DNA of 64,000 nt from Omphalotus guepiniiformis (lineage: Eukaryota > Basidiomycota > Agaricomycetes > Agaricales > Omphalotaceae): positions 930,001 to 994,000 of the forward strand of contig JAQOOI010000017.1 in the NCBI GenBank assembly GCA_028554645.1. The letters run 5' to 3'. A program made the position numbers and the translations under genes. A model generated the notes under the pieces. It searched no databases. It was not told the origin of the DNA and was given only the letters and a program-made list of their open reading frames with translations. Shown here piece after piece: positions 22,255 to 35,317 of the stretch (the stretch's first letter is position 1; every line of letters starts with the position of its first letter).

Positions 22255-25055
22255 CTAAGACGGCTGTCGATGCGTTGACGAAATCGAACCTACACTCGCC
22301 TGTCTCGGCCCTAGCGGAGAACGCCTCTGACCGCTTCTGTCAGAGCCAACTGATATCAGCGATAACGGTCTACCCTGAATATTGGGAAGGTCCGTTGGAG
22401 CGTCCATCGCACTACTCTCGGAGGCGCGAGGCAAGCTCAAGCTGTCAGACTGTAATCTGCGATTTCGACTCCCCGAGCCCACTCCTGCCATCCAAGATTC
22501 CGCCAAATCGTCCTCCAAGGGCGATGCTACCAGTGGTTCAACAGAGTTCACCATAGTGGCCGACGGCTCCGACGTACCGACGTCTCCTCGGTCTTGGTGA
22601 GGAAGTAAAGGAAGCGAAACGCTAGGCCCTCGATCATGCCTGGAGCTTGATGAACTCCTGGGTTGGAATGCTTGTGTTGGACTCTGAAGATCGCTTGATC
22701 GTCTACGATGATGATCCATCATTGGCGCGCGCTCCGGAGACTGCCCATTCTCGCTGAACTCGGACGGTGACTTCTGATGCTTTACCCGGTCTGCGCCAAC
22801 AAGTGTGTCGCGGTTTCCCCAATCAAGCGCATTAGAAGGGTCCCAATCCGCATCCGTGCCATCGTCATTGCGTTCATGGCCGTTATCATCTTGATCATCA
22901 GGTACACCGCCATCACCATTTACTTTCTTCCTCCAACCCATTTCTCCGTCCTGTCCCTCTTCCACATCATATAGATCCACTCTGGTCTTGTCGCTGCTTG
23001 TCGTGTACTGGGACGCCATCCTCTCCTTATTTATATAGGCTTGAAACCGGATCGCCCTTAGAGCATCTTCACTAGGCAAGTCGTCATTACTTGTCCTATT
23101 GGTAAGCTCATACTCTCCGTTGTATTTTTGGTCACCAGGGAAAGCACTCCGTGCGCCAGTCCTCTTTCCTCGACGAAGCCATCCCAGGAAACCCGCACCA
23201 CCCGCAGCAGATTCGCCGAGGTTTCGTGACGAGAGATCGTGTCCGTTAGCTGGGCCGCCGGACACTTCCCCCGCTCCGTATTTCCTTCTCAGTAAACAAA
23301 ATCTGAGCCCAAACAGAGCGAAGCAAAAGACGAAGAATCCAATTAAGCCAAACAAGACGTCCAGCCCAACACTAATATGCCTGTGGTCTGTGGAGACATT
23401 GGTCGTGGTACTCCCGCTACTGCCCGAATCTAAAGGCTGCCCAAGAACTCGCACACGGTGGAACTCATCCATGGCGGTCGTCCCATTAGTGAGCCCTTGT
23501 AACCCAAGACGCGGATTAAGTTGGTTGCTGATCGAAGCATCCGAGATACTTTGCGTGCTACCATCGCTTGGACGCAAGTCAGGGAAGGATCCATTTGAAG
23601 CAGGGACTTGGTATGCCATGACCATGTAGACATTACGAAGAAAGGGAACACCGAGAATCATGTCGGCAATACTCTTGAGATCGTCATCGGCGGCTTGTAT
23701 TAGCCCGACACAATTTGAGGAAGAGGATTGTTGGGGAGGTTGCGTGGTTAGGTCAAGTGGATGAACAGTAATCGGGGTTCGGCCATCGAGAGTAATGGTA
23801 AGGTTCAGCGGTGTTTTGCAATCAACGTAGTCTAATCGAAGGAGTTCTGTCAGCTAGGAGCTATGTGGACGAAGCATTACTTACAATTGCCATCACTGGC
23901 GGGGGACACACCAATGGCACCATAGATGGCATTTGCAATTGCACGGGTGGAGAATATAAGAGGAGAACCGGAATCCAATATCGCTGTAGGGGACGATCCG
24001 CCTCCGCCACCATCTCCACTTCGAGTCAAGCTCACGGTTCTTGGTTGGCCGTCGACCCACACAGTTATATCATTTACGCTTGACTTCCAAAAAAGCTGGC
24101 CTACTCCGACACCTTGGGAGTTTGTGCTCGCAACCGGTATGCTATATTGAACAGAGTTCCCTTGCTCTATCTGTGGTACCAAAGATTTGGGCGGATGTTT
24201 GCCAATGGAAAGTAGAGAAGGTATAGTGCTGGACCCGGGACGCTCCAAGGTCAAAGATATGAAACGTGCAGCAGGTGAGGTAGATGGGGGGGACAATGAA
24301 AAGAGATTGGAAGTGAACTGAGCGCCATCCGGGGCACTAGAGGTAGTTGCAGGGATGACGGAAGTGATTAGACTGTTAGAAGGAAGGGCAAGGCCTATTA
24401 GACCAACAAAGTTTGTAGATAGGAGTTCGGAATCGACTTCAGCGGCGGAAGCTACATGAAAAGTCAGGTTATGTATCGTGTCAGTGTTATGAATCAATTA
24501 CCTAGCGCTTGGTTGGTGATGCTGTAACCTCCTATGTCCACTGTATCCCAGACGATGGGTCCCGACACATCACCTCTCAAGTAAGTGATGCTGAACTGTG
24601 CACCAGATGGAAGAGAAGTAGAACTTGAGGATGGGTTGTATCGGTCGTTGTAAGGTACATTATTGCAAGGGGAGCTAGAACACGAGGCAGCGGCGATCCA
24701 CTAGTAAGTAAGTGAAAGACGTCAATAATTGTGAGTACTTAGATCGGCTTCACGAAGCTAAGTAGACAACGTACAAGGTCAGAAGAACCCGTGTCAACTT
24801 GAAGCGAAGCATTCAAGCTGTTCGAGCCTATAAGTACAGGGAGAGTGTAAGAGCTATTCTCGCGTTCTTTCTCAGTAAACAAGGTTAGGAACGACGATTT
24901 AGGAGAACTCACGCATCGTATGCAGTGGTACCCACATAAGTCAGTGGCATCACTATGCCTCCGCCTGCGCCAGAGCCCATATCAGAATCATCTCGTCGGT
25001 ACCTTGTTGGTAATGCCGGCAAAGCTCTCTGTTTGCCCTTCCAAGGCGAAGGCAT
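22255..25055 (-). CDS. Pepsin-like aspartic protease with membrane anchor and long cytosolic tail
   Basis: Family A1 endopeptidase. The first catalytic motif is SLNASLQVDTGSSDL, split from WIAAASCSSSPCNN by an intron; the flap area has SITYLRGDVSGPIVWDTVDI. The second lobe includes LLSTNFVGLIGLALPS, then AILDSGSPLIFSTRAIANAI with the second catalytic Asp, and MILGVPFLRNVYMVMAY. After the protease fold comes a Thr/Ser-rich stalk, a single membrane helix (LDVLFGLIGFFVFCFALFGL followed by RFCLLRRK) and a cytosolic tail of about 290 residues rich in Ser, Asp and Arg. That makes it a plasma-membrane or vacuolar anchored protease, as in yapsin-like arrangements but with a TM rather than a GPI site. 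The start at 25055 is uncertain: no signal peptide is visible, so a missed first exon is likely. The donor after PLTY or YDA is ambiguous. Confidence 0.8.
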
Positions 25056-26502
25056 GTCGTTTATGGGTCGAAAGAGTCGTATCAGTGAAGCCGTGAAACA
25101 ACGAAGAGCGTGTCGTCAAATATACGGTGAACGCGGTCGCCTATTGTGTTCCAAGGGAATAAAAGAAGAAAAAAAAGGGATGTAAGACGGGTTGAGTACC
25201 CCGCCATGTAAATGTCACTCCCATCTATTGATCAATTTTCAAATGGCTCGATCTCACGTTTGTTTTTTCAAGTTGGCCTCACTTTTCACTTTCTCAAAAG
25301 TTTATTTGCTCTCCCCGCAAAAATTCTGCCCGACAATCCTTATAAGTATGTACATAGAAACTAGCTTCATGCTTTTGAATTTGGCTCGCGGTGACTGCAT
25401 ATGTTTCCCGTTCTTACGCATGGACGACCTAATTAGAGACCGTGGAACTTCGAACTTCCCGGTGATATAAATCAACTGACATGAATCAAAGCAAGTGAAG
25501 ACCGGCACAACAACTCTGAAACTGGATGCGCGGAGTGATTCATGCTTCTCAATAATTGCAGGCTATGCACCCTCCAATACAGAGTAAGTAAGTATATCCT
25601 TAGCCTAAAAGGTTTCCTGAATGTCGTTCTGCATGACATTTACCCCGAGGAGTCTAGACCAATTCTCGTTCACTTATTTAATACCTTTGATCGTTACAGC
25701 AGGTACTGCAGGCAGCGGTCCAGGCACCTTTTGAATTCTTCCGAGCAATTCAGCCTTGAACGTCCTGGACCCTTAAGCACATTACAGCCTCGTCGAGCAC
25801 ATAGTACGATCTGCTGGATCCTCATTCGACCGATAACTATCGGGCGACCGTCTGTATCGGAAGAGTGCAAGCACAAACAGTTCAAGACAGCCAGCGCTGC
25901 CCACACTCACTGGTGTCATCGCACACAATCTCACACCGTTCGCATTGAGATACTAGCGCGGTTGCGTCCGTTGTCTACCGTGGTCCCACTGGCGTTAGCA
26001 ACCTGAACCGTTCATGCAAACGGAGAGAACTCACCGAGATCAGAAAAAGATTAGATGTGTATCCAGTGTATCTTACTTACACTTTGCCTTTGTCAGGACA
26101 CCCAAAGTCAAGCACCAGATAGTTGCGAGCTCACAACTGGTAATTGTCGGTCCACCGAACCCAGTGCCCAACTAAGTACTGCTGGCACAATCGCTAGACC
26201 GTCCTCCGTGCCCGACTCATGTTTGTCAAAACATCAGTTGCGGTAAATTCACACACTAAGGCGAGCTCCTGACGAGTTCCTAAACCGTTTAAATATATGG
26301 TTCTTCAATCGGGTAATCATCAAACATTAACGCAAGTACAGCAAAAAAAATGTTACATATGTATCCCTGGGCCGACCCCAGGCCGAACCGATGATGGTGA
26401 CTAGACAACAAACCCTAAGTGAGCCGTAAACAGTAGTCAGGGTTGCCCTTAGGATTCTGTGTACGCAGGACGCGGCACGCGCAACGTCAGAAGAGATTGA
26501 CT
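25056..26502. other. Intergenic, 1.4 kb without a recognised gene
   Basis: A 154-codon open frame at 25542-26006 is rich in Arg, Ser and His with no family resemblance. It could be chance or a decayed coding fragment. No terminal repeats or tRNA are seen. Confidence 0.4.
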
Positions 26503-29500
26503 TTACGGAGACCGCCAACTCACTAGAGCCCAATTCGGAAAATCGACAACTCTTCCACTGCCTCCGGCAACGGCAAAGGTAAATACGAACACCATGACTT
26601 GCGTTCCACCATCGAGAGCAGCAGATAGCAAGAAGTTGTATTTCCGGAACCATCCTGGACGATACTTCCTGAGGTAGTATTGAGAGAACACTGCAAGTAG
26701 GAATGTAGTGAAAACGGAGGAGTTGATTCCCACGCTGAGATATCCGAGCGTCCAGCAGATGATGGGCGTAACGACTTTGTCCGCTCCTAACTTGGGATAG
26801 TACCGGTGGATGACCCAAAATGGTACAGGTACAGCAAGACCAATCAGAATGGACAGTGGTACAATCTGCAAGAAACTGCAGTGTTAGAGAGGGACGCGGG
26901 ATACTCGCAGCCTAATAACAACTCACCCCATAGCGACCACTGGGGGTATAAAGAACGTTACCCAATGCACCCCAAGTCACAGCATCGGAGTTGAAACTCT
27001 ATCGCAATGCTCAGAACCGAATGTGCATCTAACCATCTAACAGCCAACGAGAGACTTGCCTGAACTTGTTGACCTGACCACTAAACAAGAGAGCGGGTCA
27101 GTAGCCCGAACCCGAGATGAGGAAGTGTATTGTGGCTCACGATGTTGGAACCCTGCACATCCAGCAGAATCGCCCGGTGAGTGCTAATGATGACTTTCAT
27201 GATAACATAGTTGAGCAGTCCACCCTAGCCCGGAACCATTAACAGGCATGTTGGGACATAAGAGCCGACGACCTACGACGACAGCACCTAGAGATTGCAC
27301 AGCGAAAGTAACACGGGGTGGAAGTTTCGTGTATTGACCCTTAAAACGAACGTAAGCTCCATTTTCATCACAGAACGCTAACAGCACGACCCATCTTGAG
27401 GTCACGTAGTAGCCCACGAGCTTGAGTGACAGTGTTCGCGCCGTATAGGGTAAAATACATGTTTGTCTGTGGGCTTCCGGGCATCATAGCGGCACCAACA
27501 ATCTATGGATTCGTTCATTCGCAGGTCGCTATTTCGGAGATCGAAGAGTCACGAACCTGGATTAAGCTTTGAATGTCTGGTACGAAGCCTATTTGATGAT
27601 CAGGCGGTCAGCGATCCTCAGCTATCCTAACCAGACCATGTAGCATACCCGTGATAGCGTAGACAGTAACCACGAAAGGCAAGAAGATCGCCGAAAGAAT
27701 GATAGCGACGATGAGACCCCACCAGGAATGCAGTTCATCAGCGATACCGAGCTGGAAATTTGAACAAAAGCAAAACGCACCAGGGAAGTCCAGAATGTCC
27801 GGTATAAATAGTAGCCATAGCCATGGCAAAACTTGCAATAAAGATGAGACCATACCACCACATCGGAACTTCGGGGTAGACCTTTACAGTGATCTTAGCA
27901 GGCAAAGGTGGCGTTCCAGGCATTGATGACGAACCTTCATTTTAGCAAAATGAGGATCATAATTTTCACCTGCTCGATACTTGTTGATAACCTGGACGAT
28001 GTCTTTGCCGTACCAGAGGAAAACGTGGGTGACCATTGCTCCAATAGCCAGATTACTTCCGATCTTCGTCAGCACCTGGGAGCTAGCAAACCATGGAAGA
28101 CCCTAGATATCATGCCTGATCCAAATTTTGCCCCTGACAATTTCATCAAATATTTACCTGTTCCGCCAGCTTAGCCGGATCAAGTCTGAAATTGTCGTCG
28201 AGGATGGCTAGTTGGTCGTAGGCTTCACCATCATCTGTGAAAAGTTCTTGAGAAAGAAATGGGAAAAGTTGTCCATTCCACGTATTGCGCGCATAGCAAG
28301 CGCAAAAAGCGATACTGGTAGGTTTTTGGTGGGATGATTAGCCAAATGGAACTGGAAAGTCTTGGGGTCGACGCACATGCAAATCATTGTGCCGAAATAC
28401 TGAGATATCTGGGTGGAGAATGGAGTGAAAAGAGCTCCCATACTTCCTCCGCCTGGGATTTCAAAATTGTCCGTTAGCCACTCATCTTTGGCCTCATGAG
28501 TGTCTGCACATACCAGACCCAACCTATTCACAATAGAATGAGCAAATGAGAGACCTTGAAGTGGTAAAGTTCAACTCGCATAGTTCCAGTCTAATGAGAT
28601 GGCAAACATCCCGAGGCCTTCATTACCGGCAGCACCGCCTACGCAAAAAGAATTAACATACGAGTCCTCAATCTTCAGAACGAACAACACACCGAAGATT
28701 CTTGTGAACCAAGCGCTATGCCTGTCTGCCAAGCAAAAAATGCTTATTCCAGTGAGAGTTCTAGGAATGTAGTCTAGTAGTCAGATCTAGGAAGTGCTAG
28801 GGTGCTTGAGACTTACGGCGCAATGTATTCCTATTGATAGGAGAAAGAAAAGTTAGCTTGATCGGTCATCAAATCAGGACACGACGGAGGGAATGGCGAC
28901 ATACCGGGAACCACTCCCAGATAAAAATGGCAATGAAGACACCCCAGAAGAACTTGACTCGTTTTTTCTGTAGGAAGATCTTTTTACCACGGTGGAGCGC
29001 ATCGAACAATTGCACAGTGGGTAACAGGTTGGGAAATACGATGTATGTGGGGTATACAAGGAATGCTCGCATCAAACCTGGATGGGCGCGGATATGTCAG
29101 GAACTGAATCCAAACCGTCAAGTCGAGCTTACCTCCAAGCCCATATCCAAGAAGCTGACTGCCGATGAGCGTGAAAATACCGACACCAACATTGGGCTAA
29201 AACGAACATCACACGAGACATTCAGGGTAGTTATAAGAGTCGTTTCAAAAGCAAAGCAACATACCTGGATGTTGTAGTATAGATCATCGGCAGCAAAAAT
29301 GCTGATGGCTAGTGCGGACTCAGCAGCAGTGGTCGAGAAAATTGTGATGGCTACATGTTCTTTGATGTCTGGAACAAGCAGTGGCATATAGCATATCAGC
29401 TACTCAAACAAAGGTCTTACTGAATGGCCCCGGATTGAAGAAACGCCAAAAGGCATTGTCGGACGTTTTGAGTCTGTTGAAAACGTTTCCTGGTCCAGGC

Positions 29501-29983
29501 AGAATGGTCTCAAGCCCAACACCAAGAATATAACCAATGATCTGTAAGAACAACTGGCTGACGAAGACGGTTTGTGGTCGAAAGTACTACACAAAAACCT
29601 TGGTCAGTCCGCACATACCAAAAGGTAGAATCAATATACAAATATCTGTCCGAGGACTGCGCCGAAGCATGAGAGACCAACACCTAAAAACAACATTCTA
29701 AACGTCCAACAAGGAAGAGTTGGATCGTCTTCGAGGGAAATGAGCCGAGTAGCCACATCCATGTCAGTCTCTGCAGGTCAAAGTCAACTGATAGTCCGGG
29801 GAAAAAGCTGCGTCTCGACATACCAATGGGTCGTTCTTTGCCATCGTCGCCTAAATCGATCATACGAGCGTCGTCGTACACATCGCCAACTGCGACCTCG
29901 ACCCCGACGTCGGATTGACTGCTCTGCTTCTCTTCATAGGAGCCGCTGCGCTCCAGATTCTTCACCTTGAAGAGCTTGTCCAT
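26503..29983 (-). CDS. OPT-family oligopeptide transporter
   Basis: Plasma-membrane proton-coupled importer of small peptides (or glutathione/siderophore-like conjugates) of the OPT family. The N-terminus (MDKLFKVKNLERSGSYEEKQ) is hydrophilic; then EDDPTLPCWTFRMLFLGVGL leads into the first membrane helices. Family markers seen include FYFRPQTVFVSQLFLQIIGY, LGVGLETILPGPGNVFNRL, DNAFWRFFNPGPF joined to NIKEHVAITIFSTTAAESAL, and a C-terminal block with GYLSVGINSSVFTTFLLAVF, YYLRKYRPGWFRKYNFLLSA, ALDGGTQVMVFVFTFAVAGG and DFPNW near the stop. At least 12 hydrophobic segments are spread over more than ten exons. The gene has no obvious disruption, but many middle splice sites were not resolved. A TATAAGG on the minus strand at about 30051-30059 may be its core promoter. 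Diverges from ERG4 across about 1 kb. Confidence 0.88.
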
Positions 29984-31048
29984 CGGGATTATGGCGGGAC
30001 GGAATCAGCTGTCCTCAGCGAGAGAAAGAGCAGCTTTAGTTCCTATAGCACCTTATATGTCTGGATGTAATTTGCTCATGCCAAAGATGTGATAGGGTGT
30101 GAACATTCATTGCTGGACATGCTTCTGCGACGTGAGACGTACACGCCAATTCTAGAAATTAGGCAAACTCATGCTCTTCACTCCCAAGCTCAACAGATAA
30201 GAACGGAATCGAGTCCGGCAGTACATCTCGAACGCCAAGCCCGAAACTGTTATGATTGATGGTCAACACAACTGGAAGATGAATTGTCGAAGGATATAAA
30301 GGAACCAGAAGTGCGAGCCTGGACAGAATAGAATTGACAAGACATTAACGACAGACAAACAAAAGTGGGCGATAAACATGTTCCCGGTTCACCCCTCTAT
30401 AGAGAGCAGGATATGAAGGTAAGATTTAAGTAGAACGATACAAACAAGTAGGACGAACCGGGACAAGATCCAGCAGAAACCAGGGCATCTATTGGACACA
30501 ATGCGTGCTATAGAGCTGGAAAGGTCGCTTGAATCATAGTGTTATACAACCTTGAGGTCGATCAATCATCAGGCTAGTGTTGATGAAAGGAACCGATACG
30601 AAATGTCGCCTTGTGCTTCAGTCGAGATACAACAAAGATAGGGTCAATATGGACAAGGGGGCAAGCCGCAAAAGCTATGAGCTGTGTGAAGAGCCTTGCT
30701 AAACCCCTCGTAGATCATTACGAGTTGGCGGCATCGACTTCTGATTTGAAGAGGTTTAATTGCTTGAGACTTCTATTCGTCGTTTGAACTTTCTGCATCA
30801 GGCCTAGCTAAATGCGCTGCAAGTAGCATTTGTGCGAAGCAGTTGGTTGGAGCGCTCAGTGAGCTTCAGCAGGCTTCAGCGTCGCTCAGAGTTGGAGTCG
30901 TCGACGCGAACCGCGTCTTTTGTTCTTATTTGGTTCAATCAATTCCCAAGCAAATTAGGTAAAAACTCAAAAACTACGAAATCGTTCCACTTCGTCCCGG
31001 CGGCTGCACTTCACTTCTGGAATTGCCAGAGCTGAGGCTTTCGCAACA
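29984..31048. other. Shared upstream region of OPT transporter and ERG4
   Basis: About 1.06 kb between two divergent genes. Frames are short and unconserved. There are short imperfect direct repeats of GCTTCAG near 30860-30880. No RNA gene is seen. Confidence 0.4.
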
Positions 31049-33029
31049 ATGGCTATAGAACAGGAAGGGCTTCGTCAACGCAAAACTACTAATGGAAAAC
31101 CAGATGTCATCACCATCTCCGAGGAGGGGAAGAAACTTGACCAGAGGCTGGACAAGCATGAGAGTTACGTTCAAAGTTCGCACAATGACGGTGTACTCAT
31201 TCTGCCAACTAATTAATACAGTTACGAGTTTGGTGGTCCATGGGGTGTCCTCGCTATCATGACAGGATTTCCCATTCTCATGTACTACCTGTGGATTTGT
31301 CTGTGGTTCTACGATGGCAAGTTGACACATCCTACTTCGTTGGACGACGTGGCACCGTTTTTGCTGAGGATGTGGAACCACATACGAGAGGTATGCCTGG
31401 TGAACCATATTGACGCGAACTTGTTTTTGACGCGGTTTATTCAAAGGACGCAAGCCCAAACGCGTACGCTTGGAAAGTCTACTCTGGCAATATCTTTTTC
31501 CAGCTCTTCCTCGCCTGGATTATGCCGGGATATATGCAAGAAGGTCTCCCCGTTCCCTCACTGGGATACAAGACCCTTATGTATAACTGCAACGCACTTT
31601 ACTCGCTTTATGCCACTATGACCACTGCTGGTGTACTTCACTACACGGGAATCTTCCGTCTCACAGAAATCATCGACAACTACGGACACCTCATGTCTGT
31701 CGCTATCATTTGGGGCTTCGGTGTCTCGTTCGGCATGTACTTCTTCGCCGTCGCTACCAATACTCAGATCAGAATGTCGGGTAATTTCATCTACGATGTC
31801 TTCATGGGTGCTTCGTTGAACCCGAGAATTGGGCCTGTCGACTTGAAGATGTGGGCTGAAGTTCGGATTCCCTGGGTTATCGTCTTCTTCCTTGCCGTCT
31901 CCGGTGCTTGCAAGCAGTATGAGCAGTTCGGATATGTTACGCCGGTGAGTTACTTTGAATTACTGTTCTGCAAATGCTAAAAAAGCTTTATACTCACTCA
32001 GAATATGGCTTTCATGTGCCTTGCCACTTGGTTCTACATCAATGCTTGGTGAGACTTTCGATTCTTCAACCCAGGTGTACCGATCTGAACTATGACACAG
32101 CGCGAAAGGAGAAGAGTGTATACCCCAAACCTGGGATATGTACCACGAGAAGTAAGTTTTCTTCTAGCCAGAATGCTTTTTTCTGACATTACTTAGATGG
32201 GGCTTTATGGTCATCTTCTGGAACCTTGCTGGTGTTCCATTTGTAAGAACTTTCAACTCCGTCGTTCTACACCCCACTTATTGACTTCTTTCTAGTCCTA
32301 CGTCTACTCTGTTGTCTACATGGCCTCGCATGATCCCTCCAAATACAAGTTCTCCACGCCAACTTACATTGCATTGTACACAACATTGTGTACGGCCTAC
32401 TACATGTTCGTATCACAAATCTCCCTCAAACGAAACTATCCGATCCTGATATCACCATTCTCAGATGGGATACTGCAATGTCTCAAAAGAGTCGTTTCAA
32501 GATGCAGACTCAAGGCATCACAAAATTCAGAAATACGTTCCCTCAACTTCCTGGCTGCATCGTGAAGGACCCTACCTACATCCAAACCGCCCATGGGTGC
32601 GTGTTATCGGCAATATCTGAGGGATTTATTATCTCACCTTCGTTCCCCTAGCAATCGTCTTCTAACCGGTGGATGGTGGGCTTGGTCGCGCAAACCCGTA
32701 TGTTTTCTTCCCAAGCATCGGTATTTCACTATTATTCACAGCTTACTATAGAACTATGTCGCCGACTGGATCATGAGTCTGACTTGGGGTCTCGTCATCG
32801 GTGCCGCTACCCCCATACCATACTTCTACTCGGTGTTCTTCATCACTGTTCTCGTACACCGATGTAGTCGTGACTTTGAGCGGTGAGTTTCATTGCTATG
32901 CGGATGACTGGTGACTGATTGCGTGGTTCTCTGTCCTTTTCTCTCTCCAGATGCTCAATTAAATACGGAAAAGATTGGGAACGCTATTGCGAAGTTGTTC
33001 CTTACAAATTCATTCCCTACGTTTACTGA
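31049..33029 (+). CDS. ERG4: Delta(24(28))-sterol reductase, last step of ergosterol synthesis
   Basis: NADPH-dependent reductase of the ER membrane that turns ergosta-5,7,22,24(28)-tetraenol into ergosterol. The protein begins [20 protein letters not shown] and is a multipass membrane protein. Diagnostic stretches: [153 protein letters not shown], then [20 protein letters not shown] and [14 protein letters not shown] at the end. The last pattern, R---KYG-DW--YC--VPY-(L/I)-P, is conserved in ERG4/ERG24-type reductases, and the YVADW block with LNPRIG fits ERG4. About seven short introns. Length about 470 residues, normal for the enzyme. Confidence 0.92.
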
Positions 33030-33210
33030 GTAGATGCGCGATCTTGGTTCATTGAACCCTCACGAAAGTAATTTAGACCACGACGATATTTAACTAATCT
33101 TTGAAAGTGCTTTTTTTTTTTGTCCTCGCCGCAATGTTATCGGTGTTTTGATGCTCATAAATATATTTAGATACAAGGCGTTTCACATTTAAGCGTACGA
33201 ACACTTGAAG

Positions 33211-34995
33211 CTAGTGCATCAAAGGTACCCCCATCTTATCACCTTCACACCAGAGCTGCTCAACGGTGACCTTTGGCGAGTTGAGTCTCTCTGTGGTAGG
33301 TTGGAAACATTCAGGCAACCCAGTCGACTCGTACGACTCTCCACGAATAAGAGCAGCGATACCCCGAGAGCAAGTGAAAGCTCGGGCCATTCCTGCGGAA
33401 ATACAAGACTGAGCATAGCTCACGGCAGGGTTGAGGGAACTAACACATTCCATGACCAGAATGTCCTGCAGTAATAAACGCTCCTTGTTTTCCGGGGAGT
33501 GCACCGACGTAAGGCACGGCTAAGAACAATGGTTAGACATCAGCGGAAGTGGAGGAGAAGTGGCCTACCTTCAGGCGTGTAAGCCATAATCCCAGTCCAA
33601 TCCACCAAAAGACCCTCGCCAAGTGCCTCTTCACCCCAATTATCCATGTACTCCTTCATCGAACCCTTCAAATGTTCCGTCAAAACAGGCAGCTTCTCAC
33701 TGTCATCTGTGTAGCCAATAAGGGACTCTATAGGCACTTTCCAACGGCCACCTCCGATGATAACTACGCCGTCTGTGGGCCGTTGAATCATATAGTCGAA
33801 ATCGTTCTGTCAACTGGGTCAGCTGCATCAGATGAGAAGCTCGTAATGCCGATGCTGACCAGACCCCATCTGAAAGAATACGTATGAGTGAGCATGTTCT
33901 TGCCCGAGTAGGGTTTGGTCGGGACGATGGCACTGCACTGTCCCCGATACGGAGCGATGCGTCCAATAAATTCCGGAAGAAGAGTAGCAGTGAACGCATT
34001 AGAAGCATAAACTACTTTCTCGGTTTTTATATCGCCACGATCGGTGTGGATAGTCCAGCCTCCTTCACTTTGCGAAACAGACTTTGCAGGGGTTGTTGTT
34101 TGTAGGTTTAATCCATGCTTGTCTATACACAGCAGCAAGAGATGTTGAACGAGTTTATATGGCCATAAAGATCCAGCCGGGAACTCTGCAGCTGCTACCG
34201 CAGCGGGTGTCCTGGTGATCTAGAAAGCTCGCCAGTATGTATATCATCACATGCTGTTGCAGTAATCTCTACCTTTTTGGCCTCCTGAGCATCTCCAATC
34301 CAATTGACAATTCCTTCGACAGGCCCACCGTCTTCTCGGAACTCTTCGAGGGTTCTGTGGAAGAAATCTGCACAGTTTTGGTCCATTGCTATGTCTAAAT
34401 GCAGGTGACCTGTGAGCTAAGACCCCATCATGAGATGCCCCACTCACCGTACGAGAGACCACGCCAGAAATCGCAATCTATACCCTCTTTCTCTATGACC
34501 TCAGTAACAAGGTTTAGAGTATCCTGGTATCACGGTGAGGTAGGCAGCATGAATACAAGTGAAACCAGATGATACCATTTCATTCTGGAGAATCTTGAGT
34601 GCTTGCTCCTTTCCAAAGTGATTCTTGTAACCGTTATATCCTGATCCGGTAAAGATCATGGATCATCTTACAATTCAAGACAACCTACCTCTGTAACAAT
34701 CTGGTCGACAGTGCCCACCATTTCGCCCAGTGGCACCATGGCAGGCTTCTCGAGCTTCAAGCATTACGACATTCTTTGGAGGATTTGGGCCAGTCAGGAG
34801 AAAATATGCAACTGCGCTGCCCGAAATACCGGAACCAATAATGACAACATCCGCAGACTCGGGAAGATTCTGAGTAGTTCGATGGCCAAGTAGAGGTGAG
34901 CTTCGAGTACCCTGCAGCCAGAAAGAAAGACAGGGATCGGGATGAGGATAACCTGGAGAAGCGGGAGAAGCAGCGCCGTTCAAGATGGTAGACAT
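33211..34995 (-). CDS. FAD-dependent oxidoreductase, D-amino-acid oxidase (DAO) superfamily
   Basis: Flavoenzyme of the glycine/D-amino-acid/sarcosine oxidase group. It starts MSTILNGAASPASPGYPHPD and has the dinucleotide-binding motif SADVVIIGSGISGSAVAYFL (GSGISGSA) followed by VVMLEAREACHGATGRNGGH, the usual DAO-type GATGRNGG stretch. Further blocks: WTIHTDRGDIKTEKVVYASN, IAPYRGQCSAIVPTKP, RPTDGVVIIGGGRWKV, DWTGIMAYTPEGRPYVGALP and GHSGHGMARAFTCSRGIAAL at the end. The C-terminal intron joins GHGM to ARAFT. About six introns. No signal peptide; cytosolic or peroxisomal, but the C-terminus (PLMH) is not a standard peroxisomal tag. The substrate cannot be told from sequence. Diverges from an amino-acid permease 322 bp away. 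Confidence 0.85.
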
Positions 34996-35317
34996 TTGTT
35001 ACAATTGCTAGAAACTGTGTGGAGCGTCATATGCATATGTATAAAATAAAACACAAAACTGATTGAGGACTTCTCGTGAAGAAGAAAAGGCATCCCTATC
35101 TCGGCCCGACGTGCTCCGAGCCGAATACCTTATCTGTCAGTTGCCGCGGCAAAGTCTTCGCCGCCGCCGAAGCGCGTTTGTTTCTTGGGCGCTTACTTTC
35201 CATATCACCTTTACTCAACGATAAGACCATGGGAACAGAGATTGAAGCTCTCTTCAAGAGTCTGACATATATGGTTCTTCCTGGCCCAGAATCCGTCCCG
35301 ATCCTTCGACTTCGGCC

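Noticed and set aside
22251..23629. Plus-strand frames opposite the protease tail
   Set aside because: Antisense shadows of a Ser/Arg-rich tail; no family resemblance.
25542..26006. 154-codon frame between the protease and OPT genes
   Set aside because: Composition is random (Arg/Ser/His) and no motif supports it. Not a known element protein by eye.
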